A DNA stretch of 64,000 nt from Phreatobacter oligotrophus (GTDB taxonomy: Bacteria; Pseudomonadota; Alphaproteobacteria; Rhizobiales; Phreatobacteraceae), in contig NZ_PZZL01000006.1 in assembly GCF_003046185.1 (NCBI RefSeq), positions 124,001 to 188,000 on the forward strand. Direction: 5' to 3'. The translations under genes were made by a program, and so were the position numbers. The notes under the pieces were generated by a model that was not told the DNA's origin, ran no database searches, and saw nothing but the letters and a program-made list of their open reading frames with translations. This document shows, one piece after another, positions 25,935 to 34,124 of this stretch (position 1 is the stretch's first letter; every line of letters starts with the position of its first letter).

Positions 25935-26612
25935 TCAGTAGCGCGCGACCACGGCCGAGGGGCCGGTCGAGAAGAGGTAGTTCACGCCGATCTTCACCGT
26001 GTGGATGTCGGAACGCACGGTTCCAGCATAAATCGGGCCGAGGGTGCGCGTGCCGAAGTTGTAGTAGCTGTATTCCAGCTTGGCGGTCCAATTCTGGGTC
26101 AGGGCGTACTCGACGCCCGCGCCGAGGGTCCAGCCCGTCCGGGTGTACTTCTCAGCCGGGCCCGGGGTCTGAGCCGTGGCGGCGCCCTGGAAACCGAGAC
26201 CGCCGGTCACGTAGAGAAGGGCGCGATCGACAGCGAAACCACCGCGGGCGCGCAGGGACCCCAGCATATTCGTGCGGTGCGAAATCGTCGGAAAGTTCCC
26301 GGGACGGCCGGTGATAGCAGTGAAAGCGAGGTCAGCTTCAACGCCAAGGACGATCTGGTTGATCTGGTAATTGAAGCCAACCTGGCCGCCGATCAGAGGA
26401 CCGTTGACCGACGTCGGGAACACGCCGCCTCCGACGAACCGGGAATTACCAAAGCCATACCCGGCATGGGCGCCGATATAGAAACCGGTCCAGGAGAAGG
26501 CCGGAGCGACGACCGCAGCGGCAACCGGCGAGCGCGGCACGCCGAGATCGGCAGCCTGGGCGCCGGTGGCGAAGGCGACGAGAGCCGTGGTCGCGAGGAG
26601 AAGCTTCTTCAT
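25935..26612 (-). CDS. Outer-membrane beta-barrel protein (array member 8)
   Basis: A 225-aa member with signal peptide ending GAQAAD, strand FSWTGFYIGAHAGYGFG, core GFNYQINQIVLGVEADLAF, GGFAVDRALLYVTGGLGF and end NYLFSTGPSAVVARY. Strands match member 7 almost throughout; loop 1 (NSRFVGGGVFPTSVNG) and loop 2 differ. The ATG at 26612 follows a GGACGCACCCC leader. Other start codons further upstream would destroy the signal peptide. Confidence 0.9.
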   Translation of the reverse strand: MKKLLLATTALVAFATGAQAADLGVPRSPVAAAVVAPAFSWTGFYIGAHAGYGFGNSRFVGGGVFPTSVNGPLIGGQVGFNYQINQIVLGVEADLAFTAITGRPGNFPTISHRTNMLGSLRARGGFAVDRALLYVTGGLGFQGAATAQTPGPAEKYTRTGWTLGAGVEYALTQNWTAKLEYSYYNFGTRTLGPIYAGTVRSDIHTVKIGVNYLFSTGPSAVVARY

Positions 26613-26782
26613 GGGGTGCGTCCTGCACAGGAGTAGCGCCGGTTCGACCAGCTGCGGAATGCCGAGCACGACCATGGCTGCGCTCCCCGCGTCGCGCAAC
26701 ATCAATTCACGGCAGGTACGCGTATTTCCCAAGCGGAATGAACTTTTCAACGGGGACTGTTGCTGGCGGACCACACTCCGCC

Positions 26783-26796
26783 CGACGAGTGCGTCA
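26783..26796. promoter_or_regulatory. Imperfect TGACG...CGTCG dyad
   Basis: TGACGCACTCGTCG on the minus strand, one mismatch from a perfect TGACG-N4-CGTCA dyad, 171-184 bases upstream of array member 8. Confidence 0.3.
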
Positions 26797-26912
26797 CCCA
26801 TGCAACGCAACACATCATCGTCTCAGCAGCGTTCACTTCAAAACGCGGACAAGCACGACCCAACCGCGAAGGCGGGCAACTCCCCGCCGGCGGCCACTTT
26901 TCACGGCTCCCC

Positions 26913-26943
26913 GAACGCAAACGGGCCGCCCGAAGGCGGCCCG
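26913..26943 (-). terminator. Shared-type terminator of array member 9
   Basis: The standard 22-base hairpin core with a GTTTGCGTT tail, read on the minus strand. Confidence 0.88.
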
Positions 26944-26972
26944 CTCGTCCCTTCAACGCTGTGCGTCAGAAA

Positions 26973-27683
26973 TCAGTAGCGCGCGACGACGGCTGAGGGG
27001 CCGGTCGAGAAGAGGTAGTTCACGCCGACCCGGAATGTGTGGGTCTGCGGCCGGATATCCACGGGACCATTGAATACAGCGGTCTTGGTGCCATAGAAAC
27101 CATAGAGGTATTCACCACGGACCGACCAATTGTTGGTCACCGCATATTCGACGCCCGCACCGACGGTTCCACCAACGTAGTTGTACTTCCGCGGACCATT
27201 GAAGGGGAGATCAAAGTTTGCAGTCAGGCCGTGAAACGCAACGCCGCCGGTGACATAGAACAGGGCCCGATCAGCAGCGAAGCCAAGGCGGCCGCGGATC
27301 GACCCGTTATAGTCTGGGCGAACCCGAAAGAGCTCAGCACCACCGTTGCCAGAAAGACCAGTTCTTGAGCCAGCCAGGTAACTGAGGTCCGCCTCCAGAC
27401 CAAAGACGACGTTGTTCACCTGATAGTTGTACCCGAGCTGGCCGCCGACCATGAGGCTCGTCGGAGAACGAGTGTACAGACCGAGAGCGCCATAACCCGG
27501 AATGTTGACGCGGTCCTGGTTGACCACGGCACCGAGGTGGGCGCCGAGATAGAAACCAGTCCAGTTGAAGGCCGGAGCGACAACCGCCGCGGCGACGGGC
27601 GAGCGCGGCACACCGAGATCGGCAGCCTGGGCGCCAGCGGCGAAGGCGACGAGCGCCGTGGTGGCGAGGAGAAGCTTCTTCAT
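26973..27683 (-). CDS. Outer-membrane beta-barrel protein (array member 9)
   Basis: A 236-aa member with signal peptide and first 45 mature residues nearly identical to members 7 and 8 (FNWTGFYLGAHLG). Its centre is different: GYNYQVNNVVFGLEADLSY, RGRLGFAADRALFYVTGGVAF, and the last surface loop YGFYGTKTAVFNG. It ends NYLFSTGPSAVVARY. A conserved 5' part with a divergent middle suggests recombination within the array. The ATG lies after a GGACGCACACC leader. Confidence 0.9.
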   Translation of the reverse strand: MKKLLLATTALVAFAAGAQAADLGVPRSPVAAAVVAPAFNWTGFYLGAHLGAVVNQDRVNIPGYGALGLYTRSPTSLMVGGQLGYNYQVNNVVFGLEADLSYLAGSRTGLSGNGGAELFRVRPDYNGSIRGRLGFAADRALFYVTGGVAFHGLTANFDLPFNGPRKYNYVGGTVGAGVEYAVTNNWSVRGEYLYGFYGTKTAVFNGPVDIRPQTHTFRVGVNYLFSTGPSAVVARY

Positions 27684-27998
27684 GGTGTGCGTCCTGCAAA
27701 GAGATGACGCCGGTTCGACCGGCCATGGAATGCTGGTCTCGACCATGCCGGGGGCACTGCCGCGACGCAAGGGCATTGCGCGCCCCAGACCCGTGATTCC
27801 CATGAGGAATGCGGGATTGAATACATGCTGTTGCGTGGCGACAACACAAAAGCGCCCGGGAAGAGGTCCATCGTACAGTTGACGTGGCACGTCACCTTGG
27901 TGCGACGACTCGTGATGGCAGATGTCGCACGGCAGTCCGATCGCGAATGCTGGGACCACGCCTCCGAATCGTAGATGGGGCTCGTGTTGGATACCCCT
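27684..27998. promoter_or_regulatory. Upstream region of array member 9
   Basis: It contains the strong dyad at 27880-27894 listed separately. The first 40 bases match the leader of members 7 and 8. No gene is seen. Confidence 0.4.
27880..27894. promoter_or_regulatory. Perfect palindrome TGACGTGGCACGTCA
   Basis: Seven-base arms around a single G, 197-211 bases upstream of array member 9. It is the strongest dyad in the array. Confidence 0.5.
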
Positions 27999-28030
27999 AA
28001 AACGCAAACGGGCCGCCCGAAGGCGGCCCG
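27999..28030 (-). terminator. Shared-type terminator of array member 10
   Basis: The standard hairpin core with a GTTTGCGTTTT tail, the best T run of the seven copies. Confidence 0.9.
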
Positions 28031-28058
28031 TCCGTCCCTCCGACGCGAATGCGTCAGG

Positions 28059-28793
28059 TCAGTAACGCGCGACGACGGCCGAGGGGCCGGTCGAGAAGAG
28101 GTAGCTCACCCCGAGTCGGACGGCATGGATCTGCGGTCGAATACGCTCCGAGTAGCCCGAAACCGGGAAAATCACTGTCTTGGCGCTGTAGTCCGTGTAA
28201 CGATACTCAACGCGGGCGGTCAGGTTTGGCGTGAAGGCATATTCGACGCCTGCGCCCGCGGTCCATCCCGTCGTGTTGAAGCCGATGAACTCATTCGGCG
28301 CGCGCGAGGTCTGGGTACCCTGCGCGTTCATATAGGCGAAGCCACCGGTGGCGTAGATCAGCGCCTGGTCAACGGCGAAACCGACGCGGCCTCGCAGCGA
28401 GGCATTCCAGCGATGGCGCACTCCATTAACGTCGCCGCCCGATCCCCCGTCATTGCCGTTGATGCCGGAAGCTTCCACATCGGCCACAACGCCAAGAACA
28501 AGGCTGTTGATCTGCCAATTGTAGCCGACGTGAACGCCGCCCAGCAGACCGGACTGACGAGCATTGGCCTGGAAATTCGGGAAGGCGACCGGATTGACGA
28601 CGACGGCAGTCCACGGCTGGGTTGCTGCGCCCCAACCGTACCCGAACTGTGCACCAACATAGAAGCCGGTCCAGTTGAAGGCCGGGGCCACGACAGCCGC
28701 GGCGACGGGCGAGCGCGGCGCGCCGAGATCAGCGGCCTGGGCGCCACCGGCGAAGGCCACGAGCGCCGTGGTGGCGAGGAGCAGGTTCTTCAT
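28059..28793 (-). CDS. Outer-membrane beta-barrel protein (array member 10)
   Basis: A 244-aa member, first in the direction of transcription. It has signal peptide ending GAQAAD, strand FNWTGFYVGAQFGYGWG, core GYNWQINSLVLGVVADVEA, RGRVGFAVDQALIYATGGFAY and end SYLFSTGPSAVVARY. The Gly/Asn-rich loop 2 (NGNDGGSGGDVNG) is unique in the array. Two start codons lie within four codons (28793 and 28805); 28793 leaves the usual MKNLLL signal start. Confidence 0.9.
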   Translation of the reverse strand: MKNLLLATTALVAFAGGAQAADLGAPRSPVAAAVVAPAFNWTGFYVGAQFGYGWGAATQPWTAVVVNPVAFPNFQANARQSGLLGGVHVGYNWQINSLVLGVVADVEASGINGNDGGSGGDVNGVRHRWNASLRGRVGFAVDQALIYATGGFAYMNAQGTQTSRAPNEFIGFNTTGWTAGAGVEYAFTPNLTARVEYRYTDYSAKTVIFPVSGYSERIRPQIHAVRLGVSYLFSTGPSAVVARY

Positions 28794-29118
28794 GGGCATG
28801 TCCATTCCAGCCGCCGGGAATCCGGCCAGGCACTTTGCGCGGCGACCGTCCGCCCCGGCCAGGCGCCGGTCAATGCCGCAGAGCCTCAAGGACAGGATGA
28901 GCCGTCGATGAGGCGCTCATTTTCGCGACAGAGTGCCCCAACGACAACAGTGACGCGGCGCGGAATCACAGGTGAATCAAGTGGTTAAAGCCATAAGAGG
29001 CCGCACGATCGACGATCGCACCGGGGTGGCTGGCGCCGACATCATCGCCGCCCGGCCGGCCGGATGGCCCCAGCGACGGACCTGCGCACGCACCGCTCCC
29101 GCCGCCGCCGCGCCACGA
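28794..29118. promoter_or_regulatory. Head of the OMP array, divergent region
   Basis: A non-coding gap between array member 10 and the gene at 29160. It should hold the promoter of member 10. No repeat of the array type and no clear dyad were found. Confidence 0.35.
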
Positions 29119-29133
29119 TTATATGATCGTTAA
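29119..29133 (+). promoter_or_regulatory. CtrA-like box (one mismatch)
   Basis: TTAT, seven bases, TTAAC, ending 26 bases before the start codon at 29160. Confidence 0.35.
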
Positions 29134-29159
29134 CTATCGCCCCTCGCCCGGACAGCCCC

Positions 29160-29831
29160 ATGGACGCCAAGCCCACTGCCGACCGCAGCCTCAAGGAGAC
29201 GATCCGCGCCCTGCGCATCGACGAGGCCGAACGCACCGGCGTCGTCGTCGCCCTGCGCGAGGCCGACCTCGCCCGCCTCGGCATGCTGCAAGACCGGCTG
29301 AAGCCGGTCTTCGACGAGGTGCCGCGCCATGTCGAACTCTTCGACACGGGCATCACGCCGGGCGAAACGCCCCGGCTGTGGATCGACATGGTCAGCTTCG
29401 TCGAGATCGGCCGCGACAAGCGCAGCTACCGCTTCCTCCAGGATACGCGCGACGGCCGCCGCGTGCTGATCGAGAGCGCCGACATCGGCGCGGTTGCCGG
29501 GCGCATCACCGCCTATGTGGCCCGCCGGCTGATCGAGCGCGAGCGTCTGTTGGCGCAGACGCCCGCCCTTGCGCCCGAGCCGGCCGCGGGCGAACCGGCC
29601 CTGCCGCCCGCCGACCTGCCCGCCCCGTTCGTGGCATCGCAGCCGGCCGGTGACGCCCCGCCGGTCATGGAAGCGCCGGCCGCGGCCACGCTCCCCGTGC
29701 AGGAGCCGCCTGCTGCCGAGGCGCAGCGCGTCCGGTTCTCCGGCTTCGGCGCCTTCGTCATCTTCCTCATCGGCATCGCCGCGGGGATCGGCGGCGTGCT
29801 CGCCGTGGCCCAGTTCGCCGTCCGGATCTGA
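29160..29831 (+). CDS. C-terminally membrane-anchored protein of unknown function
   Basis: A 223-aa protein. The folded N-terminal part (residues 1-130) has WIDMVSFVEIGRDKRSYRFLQDTRDGRR at its centre and a helix ending RRLIERERLL. A Pro/Ala-rich linker of about 60 residues precedes one C-terminal membrane span (FGAFVIFLIGIAAGIGGVLAVAQF). The layout suggests a cytoplasmic domain tethered to the inner membrane. I recognise the form from Rhizobiales genomes but know no function. Confidence 0.75.
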   Translation: MDAKPTADRSLKETIRALRIDEAERTGVVVALREADLARLGMLQDRLKPVFDEVPRHVELFDTGITPGETPRLWIDMVSFVEIGRDKRSYRFLQDTRDGRRVLIESADIGAVAGRITAYVARRLIERERLLAQTPALAPEPAAGEPALPPADLPAPFVASQPAGDAPPVMEAPAAATLPVQEPPAAEAQRVRFSGFGAFVIFLIGIAAGIGGVLAVAQFAVRI

Positions 29832-29969
29832 CCGCCCTCCCCGCCCCTGGCGGAAAGGCTCCCATGCGAGCCCCCTCTTCCGGCGCCCGTGCGGCGCGGC
29901 TAGCGTGCGCGCCCGATCATCCGGCGCCGCCCCATGCGGCCGGCGCCCGCCCTCGCCGAGGAAATCCGC

Positions 29970-31454
29970 ATGACCGCCAGCCCTGAGGCCATCACCCCGC
30001 CCCGCGGCCTCGCCCGCGCCTATCTCAATGTCGTCGACGGCAAGTCGGTCGCGGCGGCGAGCGGCGCGACCCTCGACGTGGTCGGCCCGTCCGATGGCGC
30101 CGTGATCTCCTCCATGCCGCGCTCGTCTGCCGAGGACGTGGACCGGGCGGTCGCCGCCGCCCGCCGCGCCTTCGAGGAGGGTCCCTGGGGCCGCATGACC
30201 GCGACCGAGCGCGGCCGCCTGCTCTGCAAGCTCGCCGATGCGATCCTTGCCAACCACGAAGAACTCTCGCTCCTGGAGAGCATCGACACCGGCAAGCCCG
30301 CCCGCCAGGGCAAGGCCGACATCACCGCCGCCGCCCGCTATTTCGAGTTCTACGGCACGGCCGCCGACAAGGTGCATGGCGAGACCATCCCCTTCCTCAA
30401 CGGCTACACGGTCGCCGTGGTGCGCGATCCCCACGGCGTCACCGCCCACATCGTGCCGTGGAACTATCCCGCGCAGATCTTCGGCCGCTCGGTGGCGGCC
30501 TCGCTCGCCTGCGGCAACACCTGCGTGGTGAAGCCGGCCGAGGATGCCTGCCTCTCGCTCATCCGCATCTGCGAGCTGGCGCTCGAGGTCGGCTTCCCGC
30601 CGGGCGTCATCAACCTGCTCACCGGCCTCGGCGAGGAGGCGGGCGCCGCCCTCTCCGCCCATCGCGGCATCGACTTCATCTCCTTCACCGGCTCGCCGGA
30701 GGTCGGCACGCTGATCCAGTCGGCGGCGGCGCGGAACCACATCGGCTGCACCCTGGAACTCGGCGGCAAGTCGCCCCAGGTCGTGTTCAAGGATGCCGAT
30801 TTCGACGCGGCTGTGCCGACCCTGGTCAACGCCATCATCCAGAACGGCGGCCAGACCTGCTCGGCGGGCTCGCGCATGCTGGTGGAGCGCGCCGCCTATG
30901 ACGAGCTCGTCGGCCGCGTCGCCGAGCGCTTCAAGACCGTGCGCGTCGGCGCCTGGGACATGGACCTCGACTGCGGACCGATGATCACCCGCGGCCAGAA
31001 GAAGCGCGTCGAGGACTTCGTCGCCCGCGCCCGCGCCGACGGCATTCCGGTCCTCGCCGAGGGCGCCCTCGCGCCGAACCTGCCGCCGAACGGCTTCTAC
31101 GTCGCCCCGACCCTCTTCGGCCCGGTGCCGCGCACCAACTCGCTCGCCTGCGACGAGGTCTTCGGCCCGGTCCTCTCCGCCATTCCCTTCGATGACGAGG
31201 AGGACGCCATCCGCCTCGCCAACGGCACCGATTACGGCCTCGTCGCCGGCGTCTGGAGCCGCGACGCCAAGCGCTCCATGCGGGTGGCCCGCGCCATGCG
31301 CTGCGGCCAGGTCTTCGTCAACGGCTACGGCGCCGGCGGCGGCATCGAGCTGCCCTTCGGCGGCGTGAAGAAGTCCGGCCACGGCCGCGAGAAGGGGTTC
31401 GAGGCGCTCTACGAGTTCTCCGCCTCCAAGACCGTCGTCATCAACCACGGCTGA
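29970..31454 (+). CDS. NAD(P)-dependent aldehyde dehydrogenase
   Basis: A 494-aa ALDH-superfamily enzyme. It has the cofactor-binding IVPWNYP and FTGSPEVG, the general base Glu in LELGGKSPQ and the nucleophile Cys in NGGQTCSAGS. The C-terminal EVFGPVLSAIPF and PFGGVKKSGHGREKG are also present. The ATG at 29970 follows GAGGAAATCC. It heads a three-gene run with an SDR and an FAH-fold protein. In such clusters an ALDH often oxidises a semialdehyde such as 2-oxoglutarate semialdehyde, but betaine-aldehyde-like substrates are equally possible from sequence alone. Confidence 0.92.
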   Translation: MTASPEAITPPRGLARAYLNVVDGKSVAAASGATLDVVGPSDGAVISSMPRSSAEDVDRAVAAARRAFEEGPWGRMTATERGRLLCKLADAILANHEELSLLESIDTGKPARQGKADITAAARYFEFYGTAADKVHGETIPFLNGYTVAVVRDPHGVTAHIVPWNYPAQIFGRSVAASLACGNTCVVKPAEDACLSLIRICELALEVGFPPGVINLLTGLGEEAGAALSAHRGIDFISFTGSPEVGTLIQSAAARNHIGCTLELGGKSPQVVFKDADFDAAVPTLVNAIIQNGGQTCSAGSRMLVERAAYDELVGRVAERFKTVRVGAWDMDLDCGPMITRGQKKRVEDFVARARADGIPVLAEGALAPNLPPNGFYVAPTLFGPVPRTNSLACDEVFGPVLSAIPFDDEEDAIRLANGTDYGLVAGVWSRDAKRSMRVARAMRCGQVFVNGYGAGGGIELPFGGVKKSGHGREKGFEALYEFSASKTVVINHG

Positions 31455-31500
31455 TCCGCCAGGACCGCCGCACCAAGCATCCACGCATCAGGGGGAAACC

Positions 31501-32247
31501 ATGCGTCTGAAGGACAAGGTCGCCATCGTCACCGGCGGCGCGCAGGGCTTCGGCCTCGGCATCGTCGAGGCCTTTGCCAAGGAGGGCGCGCGCATCGCCG
31601 TCCTCGACCTCAACGAGGAGGGCGCCAAGGCCGCGGCCAAGCCCTTCGGCCGCAAGGCTTTCGGCATGAAGTGCGACGTCTCCAAGGCCAAGGACCTCCA
31701 GCGCGCCGTCGCCAAGACCATCGAGCGCTTCGGCAAGGTCGACATCCTCGTCAACAATGCCGGCACCTCCCACCGCAACCGGCCGATGCTGGAGGTGGAC
31801 GAGGCGACCTTCGACCGCGTCTTCGACGTCAACGTGAAGTCGATCTTCCACTTCGCCCATGCGGTCATCCCGCCGATGCGGCAGAACGGCGGCGGCGTCA
31901 TCGTCAATGTCGGCTCCACCGCCGGCATCCGCCCCCGCCCGGGCCTTGCTTGGTACAATGCCTCCAAGGGCGCGGTGAACCTGCTCACAAAGTCCATGGC
32001 GGTCGAGCTCGCGCCCGATGGCATCCGCGTCTGCGCGCTGGCGCCGGTGGCCGGCGACACGCCGCTCCTCGGCACCTTCATGGGCGAGGACACGCCGGAG
32101 ATGCGCAAGAAGTTCGTCGCCTCCATTCCCATGGGCCGCCTCTCCACCCCGAAGGACATTGCCGACGCGGCGCTGTTCCTCGCCGCCGATCCCGGTCATT
32201 TCCTGACCGGCGTCGTGCTCGAGGTCGACGGCGGACGGTGCATCTGA
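31501..32247 (+). CDS. Short-chain dehydrogenase/reductase
   Basis: A 248-aa classical SDR. The Rossmann motif is TGGAQGFGLGI, the structural NNAG lies near residue 86, the catalytic Ser is in VNVGSTAGI and the YxxxK pair is YNASKG. It ends with the FLTGVVLEVDGG typical of 3-oxoacyl- or sugar-dehydrogenase subfamilies. A GGGGGAAACC ribosome site precedes it. The stop overlaps the start of the next gene by one base (TGATG), implying translational coupling. Confidence 0.93.
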   Translation: MRLKDKVAIVTGGAQGFGLGIVEAFAKEGARIAVLDLNEEGAKAAAKPFGRKAFGMKCDVSKAKDLQRAVAKTIERFGKVDILVNNAGTSHRNRPMLEVDEATFDRVFDVNVKSIFHFAHAVIPPMRQNGGGVIVNVGSTAGIRPRPGLAWYNASKGAVNLLTKSMAVELAPDGIRVCALAPVAGDTPLLGTFMGEDTPEMRKKFVASIPMGRLSTPKDIADAALFLAADPGHFLTGVVLEVDGGRCI

Positions 32248-33416
32248 TGACCGTCACGCTCGCCGCCGTCAGCACCCTTCCCGCCGACGGCACGGCGGGC
32301 ACCCTCGTAGGCCGGGTCTTCAGGCCCGGCCTCGGCCCCTCGGTCGTCGCGGTCCGCGACGGCGGCGTCTTCGACGTCACCGCCGCCTTCGCTACGACAT
32401 CGGACCTCTTCGACCGGCCCGACCCGGCGGCAGCCCTGGCAGCTGTGCCGGGCGAGCGGATCGGTGACCTCTCCACGGTCCTCGCTCACACCCCGCCCGA
32501 GGCGCGCGACGCCGGAAAGCCCTTCCTGCTCTCGCCGATCGACCTCCAGGCTGTGAAGGCGGCGGGCGTGACCTTCGCCATCTCCATGGTGGAGCGCGTC
32601 ATCGAGGAACAGGCCAAGGGCGTGCCCGAGCGGGCCGCGGCCATCCGCGCCGAGATCGGCGAGATCATCGGCGGCGAACTCAAGGGACTGAAGCCCGGCT
32701 CGCCAGAGGCCGCCGCGCTCAAGAAGCACCTGCAGGAGCGCGGGCTCTGGTCACAGTACCTCGAGGTCGGCATCGGGCCGGACGCCGAGATCTTCACCAA
32801 GGCCCCGGTCCTCTCGTCGGTCGGCACCGGCGCCGATGTCGGCCTCCACCCCATCTCCACCTGGAATAACCCGGAGCCGGAGGTGGTGCTGGTCATCTCG
32901 TCGAGCGGCCGGATCGTCGGCGCCACGCTCGGCAATGACGTCAATCTGCGCGATGTCGAGGGCCGGTCGGCGCTGCTCCTCGGCAAGGCCAAGGACAACA
33001 ATGCCTCGGCTGCGCTCGGCCCCTTCGTCCGCCTGTTCGACGCCAACTTCGGCATCGACGCGGTGCGGGCCATGAAGGTGTCGTTGACCGTCACCGGCGA
33101 GGATGGCTTCGTTCTCGACGGCCGCAGCGACATGGCGGCGATCTCGCGCGACGTCGAGGACCTGGCCCGCCAGGCCATCGGCCCGCACCACCAGTATCCC
33201 GACGGGCTCGTGCTCTATTGCGGCACGCTCTTCGCGCCGATCCAGGATCGCGGCGACAAGGGCAAGGGCTTCACCCACAAGCTCGGCGACATCGTCACCA
33301 TCGCCAGCCCGGAACTCGGCAGCCTGACCAACCGCGTCAGGCTGTCGACGCAATGCGCGCCCTGGACGGACGGCATCCGCTCGCTGATGGCGAGCCTCGC
33401 CGCGCGGCGAGGCTGA
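32247..33416 (+). CDS. Fumarylacetoacetate-hydrolase-fold protein (AraD1-like)
   Basis: A 389-aa FAH-superfamily protein, larger than simple FAH-fold isomerases because of a 100-residue N-terminal region. The core contains FAISMVERVIEEQAKG, GPDAEIFTKAPVLSSVG, STWNNPEPEVVLVISS and the metal-site segment GATLGNDVNLRDVEGRSALL. This order resembles the AraD1-type 2-keto-3-deoxy-sugar-acid dehydratases. With the upstream ALDH and SDR it would make a short sugar-acid or keto-acid catabolic operon. The exact substrate is inference. Confidence 0.82.
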   Translation: MTVTLAAVSTLPADGTAGTLVGRVFRPGLGPSVVAVRDGGVFDVTAAFATTSDLFDRPDPAAALAAVPGERIGDLSTVLAHTPPEARDAGKPFLLSPIDLQAVKAAGVTFAISMVERVIEEQAKGVPERAAAIRAEIGEIIGGELKGLKPGSPEAAALKKHLQERGLWSQYLEVGIGPDAEIFTKAPVLSSVGTGADVGLHPISTWNNPEPEVVLVISSSGRIVGATLGNDVNLRDVEGRSALLLGKAKDNNASAALGPFVRLFDANFGIDAVRAMKVSLTVTGEDGFVLDGRSDMAAISRDVEDLARQAIGPHHQYPDGLVLYCGTLFAPIQDRGDKGKGFTHKLGDIVTIASPELGSLTNRVRLSTQCAPWTDGIRSLMASLAARRG

Positions 33417-33422
33417 CGGGGA

Positions 33423-33686
33423 TCAGATGAAGGAGAGGAAGGGCACGTCGAACTGCCCTTCCCGGTTCGCCACCGCGACGACGGCGACGAAGACGGCCGC
33501 CACGGCCGCACGGAACTGACGGCGGGCCGAGCGGGACTCGCGACGGGCCAGCACCGTCATCACGCCCCCGAGGTCAAGCGCATATTCGCGGGCCAGGAAA
33601 GCCGCGACCTCGCTGCGCGTCTTGCCATTGGCAAGGCACTCCTCCGCGAGATCGACAAGGGCGTCGGCGCTGGTCTGGCTGTGCAT
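33423..33686 (-). CDS. Small membrane-anchored protein of unknown function
   Basis: An 87-aa protein. An N-terminal helical region (SADALVDLAEECLANGKTR) and DLGGVMTVLARRE precede a basic stretch and one hydrophobic segment (FRAAVAAVFVAVVAVA). It ends DVPFLSFI. The start at 33686 gives a compact protein; an earlier ATG at 33764 would add 26 residues. It converges with the FAH-fold gene. I do not recognise the family. Confidence 0.5.
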   Translation of the reverse strand: MHSQTSADALVDLAEECLANGKTRSEVAAFLAREYALDLGGVMTVLARRESRSARRQFRAAVAAVFVAVVAVANREGQFDVPFLSFI

Positions 33687-33878
33687 GGCGACGGTGGTCT
33701 CCCGCTGGTCCCAACCACAAAAACGATGCCCCGGCACAACAGCGGAGCCGGCATCATTTGTCATGCGTCCCACTACGTAGCGGTTGCGGTTTAGCCTGCG
33801 ACGGAGCGTCGCGCTGTCGTGATCGCCCCGTCACGGACCCGTGCGAAGAGGAGCCCGCACCCCAACAAGGAGGCTCCC

Positions 33879-34112
33879 ATGACCTTTCGTGCCGGCGACA
33901 TCGTCACCCTGAAATCGGGCGGCCAGGCCCTCACCGTCGCGGCGATCCACGACGAGGACGCCACCTGCATCTGGCTCGGCGAGGAAGGCGACCTGTTCCG
34001 CGAGCAGATCCCGCTCGTCGCCCTCGAGGCGATCCTCGACCCCGAAGACGAGGAAGAAGGGGACGAGGAAGACGGCCAGTCGGAGGACGAGGAATCCGAC
34101 GACGAGGAGTAA
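33879..34112 (+). CDS. YodC-like small protein (DUF2158) with acidic tail
   Basis: A 77-aa protein. The first 50 residues match the DUF2158/YodC pattern: FRAGDIVTLKSGGQALTV, then a CIWLGEEGDLFREQ segment. The last 25 residues are almost entirely Asp and Glu. AAGGAGG precedes the ATG. The family forms a small SH3-like barrel of unknown role. The acidic tail is an unusual extension and could mimic nucleic acid or bind basic proteins, which is speculation. Confidence 0.8.
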   Translation: MTFRAGDIVTLKSGGQALTVAAIHDEDATCIWLGEEGDLFREQIPLVALEAILDPEDEEEGDEEDGQSEDEESDDEE

Positions 34113-34124
34113 GTCTCTTCTCGT

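Noticed and set aside
18920-28793. Array interpreted as a CRISPR-like or phage repeat region because of recurrent hairpins
   Set aside because: The repeats are terminators at fixed distance from stop codons of protein genes, spaced about 1 kb, with no spacers or cas genes.
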